DNA from: Achromobacter sp. MYb9
Lineage (GTDB): Bacteria > Pseudomonadota > Gammaproteobacteria > Burkholderiales > Burkholderiaceae_B
Direction of reading: 5' to 3'
NCBI RefSeq assembly: GCF_002975275.1
Contig: NZ_PCOQ01000027.1
Span: forward strand, 1 to 64,000
DNA: 64,000 bases
Shown piece after piece: positions 36,213 to 45,950 of the stretch; within the stretch, counting starts at the first letter, position 1, and each line of letters opens with the position of its first letter. Below the pieces are notes generated by a model. The model did not search any database. It was not told the DNA's origin and was given only the letters and a program-made list of their open reading frames with translations. Both the position numbers and the translations under genes were made by a program.

Positions 36213-36821
36213 ATGCACCCCTTGGACCCCCGTACGACCGCGTTGCTCATCATCGATCTGCAAAACGATTTCCTGGCGCCGGGCGGCGCCTATGACCGCG
36301 GCGGCGCCGTCAGTCCGCAGGCGCGCGTCCTGCCGGCACGCGTCGCGCCCGTCGCCCGCGCGCTCAAGGCGCAAGGCGGCCTTGTCGCCGCCAGCCTGTT
36401 CACCTTGTGGCCCGATGCGCGGGGCGAACCCATGATCTCGCCGCATCTGAAGCAGTTACGCCCCTTCCTGGCGAAAGGCGATTTCGCCGCTGGGTCGCAC
36501 GGCCAGGCCAACGTGGCCGAACTGGACGGCCTGGTGGACGTGTCGGTCTGGAAGGTGGCGTATTCGGCGTTCTTCAACACGCAGCTGGATTGGGTGCTGC
36601 GCCGCGCGGGCGTGTCCGACGTGGTGATCGCCGGCATCGTCACCAACGGCGGCGTGGCAAGCACGGCGCGCGACGCGCACATGCGGGACTATCACGTGAC
36701 GGTGCTGGCTGACGGCTGCGCCGCGCCCACGCCTGTCATGCATGATGCCGCGCTGGCCGACCTGCGCACGGTGGCGGATATCGTGACGTGCCAGGACTTC
36801 CTGGGCAGGCTGGCCCCGTGA
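36213..36821 (+). CDS. isochorismatase-fold hydrolase lacking the catalytic Cys
   Basis: A 202-residue protein of the isochorismatase/nicotinamidase superfamily. Asp15 (LLIIDLQNDFL) and Lys114 (WKVAYSAFF) of the usual Asp-Lys-Cys triad are present, but the nucleophile position in the TNxC segment is Gly147 (IVTNGGVASTARDA). The same replacement is seen in true isochorismatases and in E. coli YecD. Amide hydrolysis by the standard thioester route is therefore doubtful although the context (between ring-opening and dehydrogenase genes) suggests a half-amide hydrolase. TAGGAGACC supports ATG 36213; the stop overlaps the next GTG start. Confidence 0.85.
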   Translation: MHPLDPRTTALLIIDLQNDFLAPGGAYDRGGAVSPQARVLPARVAPVARALKAQGGLVAASLFTLWPDARGEPMISPHLKQLRPFLAKGDFAAGSHGQANVAELDGLVDVSVWKVAYSAFFNTQLDWVLRRAGVSDVVIAGIVTNGGVASTARDAHMRDYHVTVLADGCAAPTPVMHDAALADLRTVADIVTCQDFLGRLAP

Positions 36822-38212
36822 GCGCGCCCACCGTCAAACGCGGCGTCCCGGGCGGCGACGTGATGCATGTGCCGGTGCTCATCATCGGGGCCGGCGCTTG
36901 CGGGCTGACCGCCGCCCTGCGGCTGGCGGAGGCCGGTATCGAGACCGTCTTGATCGAGCGCGATGCCACGCCCAGCGGGTCGTCGGCGCTGTCGTCGGGC
37001 TTCATCCCGGCGGCGGGTTCCGCGGTGCAGCGCGAGGCCGGCATCGATGACGACGCGGCGCGCTTTGCCGCCGACATCCAGGCCAAGGCCGGCGGGACCG
37101 CCGCGCCGCATCTGGTCACCGCCTACACCGGCGCCGCCGCGGCCGCCATGGACGCGCTGGGGCGCCACGGCCTGGCGTTCCAGGTGCTGGACGGGTTCCT
37201 CTACCCCGGCCACTCCGCGCGCCGCATGCACGCCTTGCCGGAACGCACGGGGCAGGCGCTGGTCGCCGCCCTGGAACGCGCGGCGACCAGCGCGGGGGCA
37301 ACGGTGCTGACGCGGGCGCTGGCGCGCGAGATCTGGGCAACCGAAGACGGCCGCATCACCGCCGTCGGATGCGAGCGGCCCGACGGGTCGGTCGACGTGA
37401 TCGGCTGCGCAGTGTTGATCCTGGCCTGCAACGGATTTGGCGGCAACGCAGGCATGGTGGCCGAGCATTTGCCCGCCATGCGAGGCGCCGTGTACGGCGG
37501 CCACGCCGGCAATGACGGCAGCGCCATCGAATGGGGCAGGCAATTGGGCGCGCGCGTGGCCGATCTGGGCGGGTACCAGGGGCATGGATCCTGGGCGACG
37601 CCGCAGGGGGCGCTTATCTCCTGGGCCGTCATGATGGATGGCGGCGTGCAGATCAACGCCAACGGCCTGCGTTTTCATGACGAGACGCACGGCTATTCCG
37701 AAGCCGCGGTCCACGTGCTGGCACAGCCGGGCGGGATCGCCTGGAACGTGTTCGACGACCGCACCCTGGCGCTGGCGCGCGGTTTCCCGGACTTCGTGGC
37801 GGCCGAAGCGGGCCAGGCGGTCCGGCACTGCGCCGGATTGCCCGAGCTGGCCACGCTGATCGGCTGCGACGCCGGCGCTTTGGGACGGACGCTCCAAGGT
37901 GTCCATTCGGATGCCGTGGATCCGCACGGCCGGCGCTTCGGACGCGGTTTGCTGCCGCCGTATCACGCGGTCAAGGTCACCGGCGCACTGTTCCACACGC
38001 AAGGCGGGCTGGATATCGATGCGCAATCCCGCGTGCTGGATGCCGATGGCCTCCCGTTGCCCAATCTGCTGGCTGCCGGTGGCGCCGCTCGCGGCGTGTC
38101 GGGCAACGACGTGTCCGGCTACCTGTCCGGCAATGGACTGCTTAGCGCGGTGGCGGGTGGACATATCGCCGCGGCAACCGCCGCCGCGCTGCTTGAACGC
38201 ACGCTTGCATAG
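36818..38212 (+). CDS. FAD-dependent dehydrogenase (fumarate reductase flavoprotein type)
   Basis: A 464-residue flavoprotein. The dinucleotide-binding motif VLIIGAGACGLTAALRLAEAG is near residue 20 and the closing block GVSGNDVSGYLSGNGLLSAV contacts FAD as in the fumarate reductase/3-ketosteroid dehydrogenase family. No haem, membrane-anchor or iron-sulfur partner gene is adjacent. The GTG at 36818 overlaps the upstream stop (GTGA) and is preferred; an ATG at 36863 would also keep the whole domain. Likely role is adding or removing a C=C double bond next to a carbonyl of the pathway intermediate. Confidence 0.82.
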   Translation: MSAPTVKRGVPGGDVMHVPVLIIGAGACGLTAALRLAEAGIETVLIERDATPSGSSALSSGFIPAAGSAVQREAGIDDDAARFAADIQAKAGGTAAPHLVTAYTGAAAAAMDALGRHGLAFQVLDGFLYPGHSARRMHALPERTGQALVAALERAATSAGATVLTRALAREIWATEDGRITAVGCERPDGSVDVIGCAVLILACNGFGGNAGMVAEHLPAMRGAVYGGHAGNDGSAIEWGRQLGARVADLGGYQGHGSWATPQGALISWAVMMDGGVQINANGLRFHDETHGYSEAAVHVLAQPGGIAWNVFDDRTLALARGFPDFVAAEAGQAVRHCAGLPELATLIGCDAGALGRTLQGVHSDAVDPHGRRFGRGLLPPYHAVKVTGALFHTQGGLDIDAQSRVLDADGLPLPNLLAAGGAARGVSGNDVSGYLSGNGLLSAVAGGHIAAATAAALLERTLA

Positions 38213-38220
38213 GAATATTC

Positions 38221-39081
38221 ATGACACAACCCTTGAAAGCGCAATTGGCCGCTGGCGCCGTGCTGGCGCCCGGCGTCTACGACCCCTTATCGGCGTTGAT
38301 CGCCGAGCAGGCGGGCTTCGACGCGCTGTACCTGTCGGGCGCCTCGATCGCCTATACGCGGCTGGGCCGTTCAGACATCGGGCTGACCACCTATTCCGAG
38401 GTCGAGGACACGCTGGCCCGGATCACCGAACGCGTGGTCACCCCGGTCATCGTGGACGCCGACACAGGGTTCGGCAATGCCTTGAACACGCAGCGAACGG
38501 TGCGGGGCTTCGAACGCGCGGGCGCCGCGATGATCCAGTTGGAAGACCAGACGTTTCCGAAGCGCTGCGGCCACCTGGACGGCAAGACCGTGATCCCGGC
38601 CACGGAGATGTGCGGAAAGCTGCGCGCGGCGGTGGACGCGCGCACCACAGCCTCCACCTTGATACTGGCGCGTACCGACGCGCTGGCCGTTGAGGGGCTG
38701 GACGCCGCGCTGGACCGGGCCGAATCCTATCTGGAAGCGGGCGCCGATGCATTGTTCATCGAAGCGTTGCGCACGCCCGAGCAGATGCGGGCCGCGTGTG
38801 CGCGCTTCGCCGCCCGGGTGCCGCTGCTGGCGAACATGGTGGAAGGCGGAAAGACGCCCGTGCAGGGCGCCGACGCATTGACCGCGCTGGGTTTTCGCAT
38901 CGTGATATTTCCCGGTGGCACGGCGCGCGCCGTGGCACATGCCTTGCAGGGCTATTACGGCAGCCTGCACCGCCACGGCACGACGCTGCCTTGGAAAGAG
39001 CGCATGCTGGATTTCGACGGACTGAACGTCGTGATCGGCACGCCAGCGCTGCTGGAGCGCGGCAAGCGGTACGAGGGGTAG
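38221..39081 (+). CDS. isocitrate lyase/PEP mutase superfamily C-C lyase
   Basis: A 286-residue TIM-barrel enzyme. It keeps VDADTGFGNALNTQRTV (metal ligands) and the active-site loop PKRCGHLDGK with Cys116, the general acid of true lyases; decarboxylases and mutases usually lack it. Closest functions are 2-methylisocitrate lyase, 2,3-dimethylmalate lyase and oxaloacetate hydrolase. AGGA lies 10 bp upstream of the ATG. Last gene of the operon, followed by a strong terminator. With the LeuCD-like hydratase upstream, it could cleave a substituted malate into pyruvate or glyoxylate plus a carboxylate (inference). Confidence 0.86.
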   Translation: MTQPLKAQLAAGAVLAPGVYDPLSALIAEQAGFDALYLSGASIAYTRLGRSDIGLTTYSEVEDTLARITERVVTPVIVDADTGFGNALNTQRTVRGFERAGAAMIQLEDQTFPKRCGHLDGKTVIPATEMCGKLRAAVDARTTASTLILARTDALAVEGLDAALDRAESYLEAGADALFIEALRTPEQMRAACARFAARVPLLANMVEGGKTPVQGADALTALGFRIVIFPGGTARAVAHALQGYYGSLHRHGTTLPWKERMLDFDGLNVVIGTPALLERGKRYEG

Positions 39082-39134
39082 GAACGCAGACGCCCGCCAA
39101 GCTGAACGCGTTGCTTGCGGGGCCTCTGTGGCTG

Positions 39135-39175
39135 CAACGAAAACGGGCCGGTCTTTCGACCGGCCCGTTTCGTTG
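39135..39175. terminator. bidirectional terminator after the catabolic operon
   Basis: A near-perfect hairpin with about 17 paired bases: CGAAAACGGGCCGGTC against GACCGGCCCGTTTCG around a TTTC loop, with one bulged A. The A/T-rich ends give a U-tract in both directions, so it can serve both the plus-strand operon and the minus-strand gene ending at 39195. Confidence 0.85.
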
Positions 39176-39194
39176 AACCTTGCCTAGGGGAACG

Positions 39195-39446
39195 TCAGGT
39201 TCGCTTCTTGGCAATCATGCCGACCACGAACAGCACGATGATGGCACCCACCACCGATGCGATCCAGCCTGCGGGTTCGCCTTCCGCGTACCAGCCCATC
39301 GTCTGGCCCAGGAACCCGGCAACGACGGCGCCGATGATGCCCAGGATGGTGGTCATGATGATTCCCATGTTCTGGTCACCGGGCATGATGGCCCGGGCGA
39401 TCAGGCCCACGATGAACCCGACGATGATCATGATGATGAAGCTCAT
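39195..39446 (-). CDS. GlsB/YeaQ/YmgE-family membrane protein
   Basis: An 83-residue three-helix membrane protein of the transglycosylase-associated (YeaQ/GlsB) family, found in stress regulons. The family's IIVGFIVGLIARAIMPGDQNMG opening and TTILGIIGAVVAGFLGQ segment are clear. AAGGAG lies upstream of the ATG on the minus strand. Monocistronic, ending at the bidirectional hairpin. Molecular function is unknown in the whole family. Confidence 0.88.
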   Translation of the reverse strand: MSFIIMIIVGFIVGLIARAIMPGDQNMGIIMTTILGIIGAVVAGFLGQTMGWYAEGEPAGWIASVVGAIIVLFVVGMIAKKRT

Positions 39447-39581
39447 GCGCGTACTCCTTACTAGGGGGAAAAGGGCAATCAGCTGTGATGATACTCACGC
39501 TCCGAATCGCGCCGCTGTAACAACTGGTATGTGGCGCACGGCTGCAACATGTTGCGGCGCATCGTCGCCGTCACGCCGGTG

Positions 39582-40196
39582 TCAGGAGGTCAGGTCAATC
39601 AGCTGGCGGACGTCCTTGGTCAGCGCGTCGATGCTGTCGGTATCCGAGGCCAACAGGCGCGCGCGGCCTTCGTTGTCGAAAATGTACACGCCGCGGCTAT
39701 GCGTCACTTCGTACATGTCGGCGTCGTCGCCCGGGCGGGGCTTTTCAATCTGGTAGGCGACGCGGTAGCGGCGGGCCAGGTCGGCGATCTGTTTTTCGTC
39801 GCCGGTCACGCCGATCGCGTTGTTGTTGAACGCGTTGACGTAGGCCTGCAGGATGTCGGGCGTGTCGCGGTGGGGATCCACGCTGACGAACAGAATGCGC
39901 ACGTCCCGGGCCTTGTCGCCCAGGTTCTGCAACACCGCCGTCAATTGCGCCATGGTGGTGGGGCAGATGTCCGGGCAACTGGCGTAGCCAAAGAAGAGCA
40001 GTACCGTCTTGCCCTTGAGGTCTTCACTGCTGACCGTCTTGCCGCCCGCGCCGGGCAACGAGAATTTGAGGTCGGGCAGGTGGCCTTTCACGTTGTAGAG
40101 CGTCCAGTCGACATTCCGGTCGCCGCAAGCGGCAAGCAAGACGCACAGGGCCAGCAGCAAGCCACGCCAGGCGCGGCCGGTAATGAGGTGTCGCAT
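39582..40196 (-). CDS. SCO1/SenC-family copper chaperone/thiol lipoprotein
   Basis: A 204-residue thioredoxin-fold lipoprotein. The signal ends LAAC with Cys24. The copper/redox motif CPDIC uses Cys74 and Cys78, with the third ligand His166 in VTHSRGVYIF. SCO proteins deliver copper to the CuA site of cytochrome c oxidase or protect thiols in the periplasm. The ATG at 40196 begins the signal sequence; upstream in-frame sequence is Arg-rich and rejected. No oxidase genes lie next to it in the window. Confidence 0.88.
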   Translation of the reverse strand: MRHLITGRAWRGLLLALCVLLAACGDRNVDWTLYNVKGHLPDLKFSLPGAGGKTVSSEDLKGKTVLLFFGYASCPDICPTTMAQLTAVLQNLGDKARDVRILFVSVDPHRDTPDILQAYVNAFNNNAIGVTGDEKQIADLARRYRVAYQIEKPRPGDDADMYEVTHSRGVYIFDNEGRARLLASDTDSIDALTKDVRQLIDLTS

Positions 40197-40411
40197 AAGT
40201 CCAGGGGCCGAAAGGTTGATTGGGAAAAAGCCCGGAAAACCCGTTGATTCTACCTGCAAGCGCCGGGCGGGGCGGGCCCGCGCAAGCCGTCCTGGACGGC
40301 GGGCAAGCGTGCTTCTTGTCCTGGCGCAAAGGACCGGTACGGAAAATCGAGCACGACCTGGAAACCCCGCTGACCGGCGCTGGAGGGTGGTGTCGGCGCG
40401 CAAACCGGCCG

Positions 40412-40445
40412 ACGAAAAATAACGGCCCGCGCGTGGCGGGCCGTC
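40412..40445 (-). terminator. intrinsic terminator after prlC
   Basis: ACGGCCCGC (40422-40430) and GCGGGCCGT (40436-40444) pair over a 5-nt loop. On the minus strand the hairpin is followed by a T-rich tract (the A-run at 40415-40422), just downstream of the prlC stop. Confidence 0.85.
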
Positions 40446-40463
40446 GGGAGAAACGCGCGGGGC

Positions 40464-42542
40464 TTAGTTGCCGCTCATGCCGCTATGGCGCAGCAGGGCG
40501 TCGATGCGTGGCGGGCGGCCGCGGAAAGCGGCGAACGAATCGGCAGCCGGGCGGGAACCGCCCACGGCCAGCACTTCGCGACGGAAGCGCGCGCCGGTTT
40601 CAGGGTCCAGCGTGCCCAACGGATTTTCGGCCTGATTTTCCGCCTGTTTGGCGGCGGCCTCTTCGAAGGCTTCATACGCGTCGGCGGACAGCACTTCCGC
40701 CCACTTGTAGCTGTAGTAGCCCGCGCCGTAGCCACCCGCGAACAGGTGCGAAAAGGCATGCGGCAACCGATGCCAGGCCGGCGGGAACAGCACGGCCACT
40801 TCCTGGCGCACTTCCTGCAGCAACGCCAGCACTTCGGCAATGGTGGCGCCACGGGCGCGGTCGTGCATCAGCATGTCGAACAACGCGAACTCGATCTGGC
40901 GCACGGTCTGCATGCCGCTCTGGTAGTTGCGCGCGGCAATCAGGCGGTCATAGAGGGCGCGCGGCAGGGCTTCGCCGGTGTCCACATGGGCCGACAGCTT
41001 TTGCACCACGGCCCATTCCCAGCAGAAGTTCTCCATGAATTGCGACGGCAGTTCGATGGCGTCCCATTCCACGCTGGCAAAGGCCGCGGCGCCCGGCTCG
41101 TCGACTTCGGACAGCAGTGCATGCAGCGCATGGCCGGTTTCGTGGAACAGGGTGATGACGTCGTCGTGCGTCAGCACGGCGGCGCGGTCGCCGTTGGGGC
41201 GCGAGAAATTGCAGGTCAGGTAGACGACGGGCGTCTGTACGTGACCGGCCACGACGCGTCGCGTGCGCTCGCTGTCGACCCAGGCGCCGCTTTGCTTGCC
41301 CGAGCGGGCGTACAGATCCAGGTACAGGTAGCCGATAAGGCCGCCCGTGGCGTTTTCCACGCGGACGCCGCGCGCGTCGCTGTGCCACGTGGACACCGGC
41401 GTTTCCGTCAGGCGCACGTCAAACAGCTTTTCGATCACTTCATACAGGCCCGCCAAGACACGCGGCTCGGTGAAGTATTGCTTCACCTCGTCTTCGGAAT
41501 AGGCGTAGCGCGATTCGCGCAGCCGCTCCGAGGCGAAGGCCACGTCCCAGGGCTGCAGGCTGTCCAGGCCCAATTCACCGGTGGCGTAGGCGGTCAGTTC
41601 AGCCAGATCGCGCTGCGCGTAGGGTTTGGCGCGGGCGGCCAGGTCGCGCAGGAAGACGGTCACTTCGTCGGCGTCGCGCGCCATGCGGGTCTGCAGGCGC
41701 AGCGCGGCGAACGTGCCCAGGCCCAGCAGGCCCGATTCTTCAGCGCGCAGGGACAGCAGTTCTTCGATCAGCGGGGAGTTGTCGAATTGGGCGTCGCCTT
41801 GCTCGGATGCAACGGTGCCGTAGCCACGGTACAGCGCTTCACGCAGCGAGCGGTCTTGCGCGTACTGCATGACGGGCAGATAGCACGGCATCTTCAGCGT
41901 CAGCTTCCAGCCCGGCTTGTCGTCTTCGGCCGCAGCGGCGCGGGCGGCGGACAGGACATCCGCGGGAATACCGGCCAGGCGGGCCTCGTCTTCCACCAGC
42001 AGCGACCACGCGTCAATCGAATCCAGTACGTTTTCCGAAAACTTCTGCGAGGCCTGTGCTTCGCGGTCGGAGATCTGGGCGTAGCGCTCGCGGTCGGCGC
42101 CCTGGAGCTCGACGCCGCTTAGGCGGAAGTCGCGCAGCGCCATCTCGACGATGCGGCGGCGCACGGGCGACCACGACGCGAAATCGGGGGCGGCGGCCAG
42201 GCGTTGATATTGCTTGTACAGGCCTTCGTGCAGGCCGACCCACGTCGAAAATTCGGTGATCAGCGGCAGGGCGGCGTTATAGGCTTCGCGCAGTTCCGGC
42301 GTGTTGACGACCGCGTTCAGGTGCCCGGCCACCGACCAGGCGCGCCACAGGCGTTCGGAGGCGGTGTCCAGCGGTTCCACCACCGCTTCCCAGGTGGGCG
42401 CCAGGCCGGCGTCGGCCGCGTGGTCGACCGCCTGGCGGGCGATGCCCAGCAGTTCCTCGATGGCGGGCACGATATGCCCGGGCTTGACGGCTGCATAGTC
42501 GACCAGGTCGGAAACGGGGGCAAGCAGTGGGTTCTGGGTCAT
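40464..42542 (-). CDS. prlC: oligopeptidase A (M3 metallopeptidase)
   Basis: A 692-residue cytoplasmic zinc peptidase of the thimet oligopeptidase family that clears short peptides, including cleaved signal peptides. The zinc motif HETGH is at residues 467-471 with ASVEWDAIELPSQFMENFCWE beyond it carrying the third ligand. The C-terminal RPAADSFAAFRGRPPRIDALLRHSG is the typical PrlC end. The ATG at 42542 was preferred to an extension of 14 residues upstream that is Pro/Ala-rich. It follows folD by 182 bp on the same strand and ends at its own terminator. Confidence 0.92.
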   Translation of the reverse strand: MTQNPLLAPVSDLVDYAAVKPGHIVPAIEELLGIARQAVDHAADAGLAPTWEAVVEPLDTASERLWRAWSVAGHLNAVVNTPELREAYNAALPLITEFSTWVGLHEGLYKQYQRLAAAPDFASWSPVRRRIVEMALRDFRLSGVELQGADRERYAQISDREAQASQKFSENVLDSIDAWSLLVEDEARLAGIPADVLSAARAAAAEDDKPGWKLTLKMPCYLPVMQYAQDRSLREALYRGYGTVASEQGDAQFDNSPLIEELLSLRAEESGLLGLGTFAALRLQTRMARDADEVTVFLRDLAARAKPYAQRDLAELTAYATGELGLDSLQPWDVAFASERLRESRYAYSEDEVKQYFTEPRVLAGLYEVIEKLFDVRLTETPVSTWHSDARGVRVENATGGLIGYLYLDLYARSGKQSGAWVDSERTRRVVAGHVQTPVVYLTCNFSRPNGDRAAVLTHDDVITLFHETGHALHALLSEVDEPGAAAFASVEWDAIELPSQFMENFCWEWAVVQKLSAHVDTGEALPRALYDRLIAARNYQSGMQTVRQIEFALFDMLMHDRARGATIAEVLALLQEVRQEVAVLFPPAWHRLPHAFSHLFAGGYGAGYYSYKWAEVLSADAYEAFEEAAAKQAENQAENPLGTLDPETGARFRREVLAVGGSRPAADSFAAFRGRPPRIDALLRHSGMSGN

Positions 42543-42724
42543 GGTGTTACCGGCGTGAGCAATGGCGGGCGGCGCGCGGGGCATGCACCCGGGCGCCGGC
42601 GGAGTTCATAAGGGTCAGGTAAGGGCGATCTGCCCGAATGCAAGGGCGCGGCGGCGCCCCGGGGCAGGGCGATGCGAAGGGCCCGGGCGGACCCGGGCGC
42701 CTGGCCCGGGCCGCATGGCGGGGA

Positions 42725-43572
<848 letters not shown>

Positions 43573-43576
<4 letters not shown>

Positions 43577-44199
43577 GCATGTGCCTCGGGTTTGGCCAAG
43601 GCCACTTTCATCAAATCAGCAACGGTAGTCACTTCCAGTTTTTCCATAATGTTGGCGCGGTGCGCCTCGACGGTCTTGATGCTGATGCCAAGGTCGTCGG
43701 CGATCTGCTTGTTCAAGCGGCCGGCGACGATGCGCTCCAGCACCTGCTGCTCGCGCGCGGTCAGGCGCGCCAGCATGGCTTCGTGGTCCTTTTGGGCCTG
43801 GTGCTTGCTGACGCGTTGCGTGGCCTGTTCCAGCATGCGCGCGACGATCTCGCGCAGGTCGGACTCGTTGAAGGGCTTTTCCAGGAAGTCGACCGCGCCT
43901 TTCTTCATCGTGGACACGGCCATGGGCACGTCGCCGTGGCCGGTGATGAATACGATGGGCAGCGGCGCGTTGCGGGCGATCAGCTGTTCCTGGAGTTCCA
44001 GGCCGCTCATGCCGGGCATGCGCACGTCGGCGATCAGCACGCCGATCTGGCTGGCGTCGTAGTCTTCCAGGAAGGATTCGCCGCTGGCATAGGCGCGAAC
44101 GCGGTAGCCGTTGGCCTCCAACAGCCAGCGCAACGAATCGCGGACCGCTTCGTCGTCGTCAACAATGAATACCGTGCTCGACAGGTGGGGCGTGTTCAT
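43573..44199 (-). CDS. FixJ-type response regulator
   Basis: A 208-residue two-domain regulator. The receiver domain (about residues 9-122) has the acidic pocket Asp14-Asp16 and the phospho-acceptor Asp58 in [12 protein letters not shown], with the Thr of FITGHGD and Lys of EKPF. The LuxR/FixJ helix-turn-helix is at the C-terminus ([43 protein letters not shown]). Overlaps the kinase gene upstream and folD downstream by 4 nt each. Partner of the adjacent kinase; target genes unknown. Confidence 0.92.
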
Positions 44200-45950
44200 G
44201 CGTGCAACTCCTCGGACTGATCATTCTGGGCCTGCGTCTGGGACGCAGCGCAGGGCAGGGTAAAGCGGAAAATCGTACCCCCGGCGGGGTTCGGGTCCGC
44301 CCACAGGCGGCCGTGGTGCGATTCGATAATGGTACGGCAGATATTCAGCCCCATGCCCAGGCCCTGGGACTTGGTGCTGAAGAAAGGTTCGAACAGGCGT
44401 TCGGGCTCGGCCAGGCCATGGCCGCGGTCCACCACGGCCACTTCGATGTGCTGTTCGTGCAGGATGACCGCCACCTTGAGCTCGTCGGACTCGCTCTTTT
44501 CCATGGCTTCCAGCCCGTTTTTCAGCAGGTTCAGCAACACCTGCTCGATCAGGATCGGGTCGGCCAGCACGTCCGGCGCGTTCGACGGCACAAAGCTGTC
44601 GATGCGGATGCGGCGCTTGCGGGCGTCGATTTCGGCGAAGCCGATCGCATTGTCGACAATGCGGCCGATGGCCACGCGCTGGCGGCGGGGCTCGCTGCGC
44701 TTCACGAATTCGCGGATGCGGCTGATGATCTTGCCGGCGCGCTCGGCCTGCGATGCGGCCTTCTCCAGCGCCGGCAGCAGCATGTTGGGGCTGGTGTGCC
44801 CGGCCTTGACCAGGGCAACGGCGCCCATGCTGTAGTTGGCGATGGCGGTCAGCGGCTGGTTCAGTTCATGCGCCAGCGACGAGGCCATTTCGCCCATGGT
44901 CGTCAGGCGGCTGGTCAGCTGGATCTTTTCCTGCTGCAGGCGGGACGCCTCTTCGTGGCCGCGGCGTTCGGTGATGTCGCGCGCCACCTGCATGCGCACG
45001 CGGCGGCCGTCCGTCCAGGCCAGCATCCGGTGGTGCACTTCAAACCAGCGCTGCACCGACGGCGCGAACACTTCCACCGATTCGTCGGTGAAGCGGCCGC
45101 GGCGGCCGGCCAGCAATTCGTCGTGGCCGCCCGTCTGGGCGCCGAACACGCGGCGATAGGTGCGGTTGGCGAACAGCAGTTCCAAGCCGTCGTGGGTGTC
45201 GGCCGTGACCGAAATGGCGTCGTCCAGGCCTTCCAGCACCGTCATGAAGCGTTCGTGCGCGGCGGTCAGCGCTTCGCGGATGCGCTTGGGTTCGGTGATG
45301 TCGGTCATGGATGTCATCCAGCCGATCTGGTTGCCGTTCGGGTCCAGCAGCGGCGACACATACATGCGGGCCGTGAAGCGGGACCCGTCGCGGCGCTGCG
45401 CCTCGACCTCGAGGCCGCTGCTGGGCGTCTTGCCGGACATCAGCACGTCCAGCGTGTGCTGGTGCTGTTCGTGGCGGCCGGGCACCCAGTAGGGGAAGGG
45501 CGGGCTGCGGCCGATCAGGTCGGCCTCGTTCCAGCCGATCATCCGGCAGAAGGCCGGGTTCACGTAGGCGATGCGGCCTTCCATATCCAGCACGCGCATG
45601 CCGGTGGACATGGAGTTTTCCATGGCGCGCCGGAAACCGGTTTCGGCGATCAGGGCGGCTTCGGCGGCGGAGCGAAAGCGCGTGTAGCGCCACAGCATCA
45701 GCAAGCTGATGACGATCACGCAGGACAGGGCCAGCACCACCCAGATCAGGCGTTGCTGGCGCATTTCCTGGTCGATCGTGACAAACATGACACTGTCGTC
45801 ATGAATGCGTTGCAGCCAGAAGAACACCGCCATCACACAGATGTAGAGGATCAGCACCATGGCAGGCGTGACCCAGTACACCCCCCGGCGGCGGGTGCGG
45901 GCGTGATCGTGGAAAGGCGTAGGTATATTGGACTTGGGCGCGCTGGACAT
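44196..45950 (-). CDS. PAS-containing sensor histidine kinase
   Basis: A 584-residue membrane kinase of the FixL/DctB type. Two hydrophobic helices (about residues 25-45 and 70-92: VYWVTPAMVLILYICVMAVF and LIWVVLALSCVIVISLLML) bracket a short outer loop. Two PAS domains follow (first MRVLDMEGRIAYVNPAFCRMIGW), then the dimerisation box with phospho-acceptor His361 (SSLAHELNQPLTAI) and the ATPase domain (LLNLLKNGLEAM; GLGMGLNICRTIIE). No haem-pocket assignment could be made, so an oxygen-sensing role is not established. The start at 45950 is tentative; an ATG 27 nt upstream is possible. Divergent from aceE. Confidence 0.88.
   Translation of the reverse strand: MSSAPKSNIPTPFHDHARTRRRGVYWVTPAMVLILYICVMAVFFWLQRIHDDSVMFVTIDQEMRQQRLIWVVLALSCVIVISLLMLWRYTRFRSAAEAALIAETGFRRAMENSMSTGMRVLDMEGRIAYVNPAFCRMIGWNEADLIGRSPPFPYWVPGRHEQHQHTLDVLMSGKTPSSGLEVEAQRRDGSRFTARMYVSPLLDPNGNQIGWMTSMTDITEPKRIREALTAAHERFMTVLEGLDDAISVTADTHDGLELLFANRTYRRVFGAQTGGHDELLAGRRGRFTDESVEVFAPSVQRWFEVHHRMLAWTDGRRVRMQVARDITERRGHEEASRLQQEKIQLTSRLTTMGEMASSLAHELNQPLTAIANYSMGAVALVKAGHTSPNMLLPALEKAASQAERAGKIISRIREFVKRSEPRRQRVAIGRIVDNAIGFAEIDARKRRIRIDSFVPSNAPDVLADPILIEQVLLNLLKNGLEAMEKSESDELKVAVILHEQHIEVAVVDRGHGLAEPERLFEPFFSTKSQGLGMGLNICRTIIESHHGRLWADPNPAGGTIFRFTLPCAASQTQAQNDQSEELHA

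Noticed and set aside
34104..36446. Open frame of about 780 codons antisense to the hyuA-like gene
   Set aside because: Shadow of a GC-rich sense gene; no motif.
42676..42716. Three CCCGGG-centred repeats after folD as a terminator
   Set aside because: They can pair but no T-tract follows on the minus strand; left unannotated.
44196..45950. Oxygen-sensing FixL
   Set aside because: PAS domains are present but I could not point to the haem-binding His, so only a FixL-like architecture is claimed.
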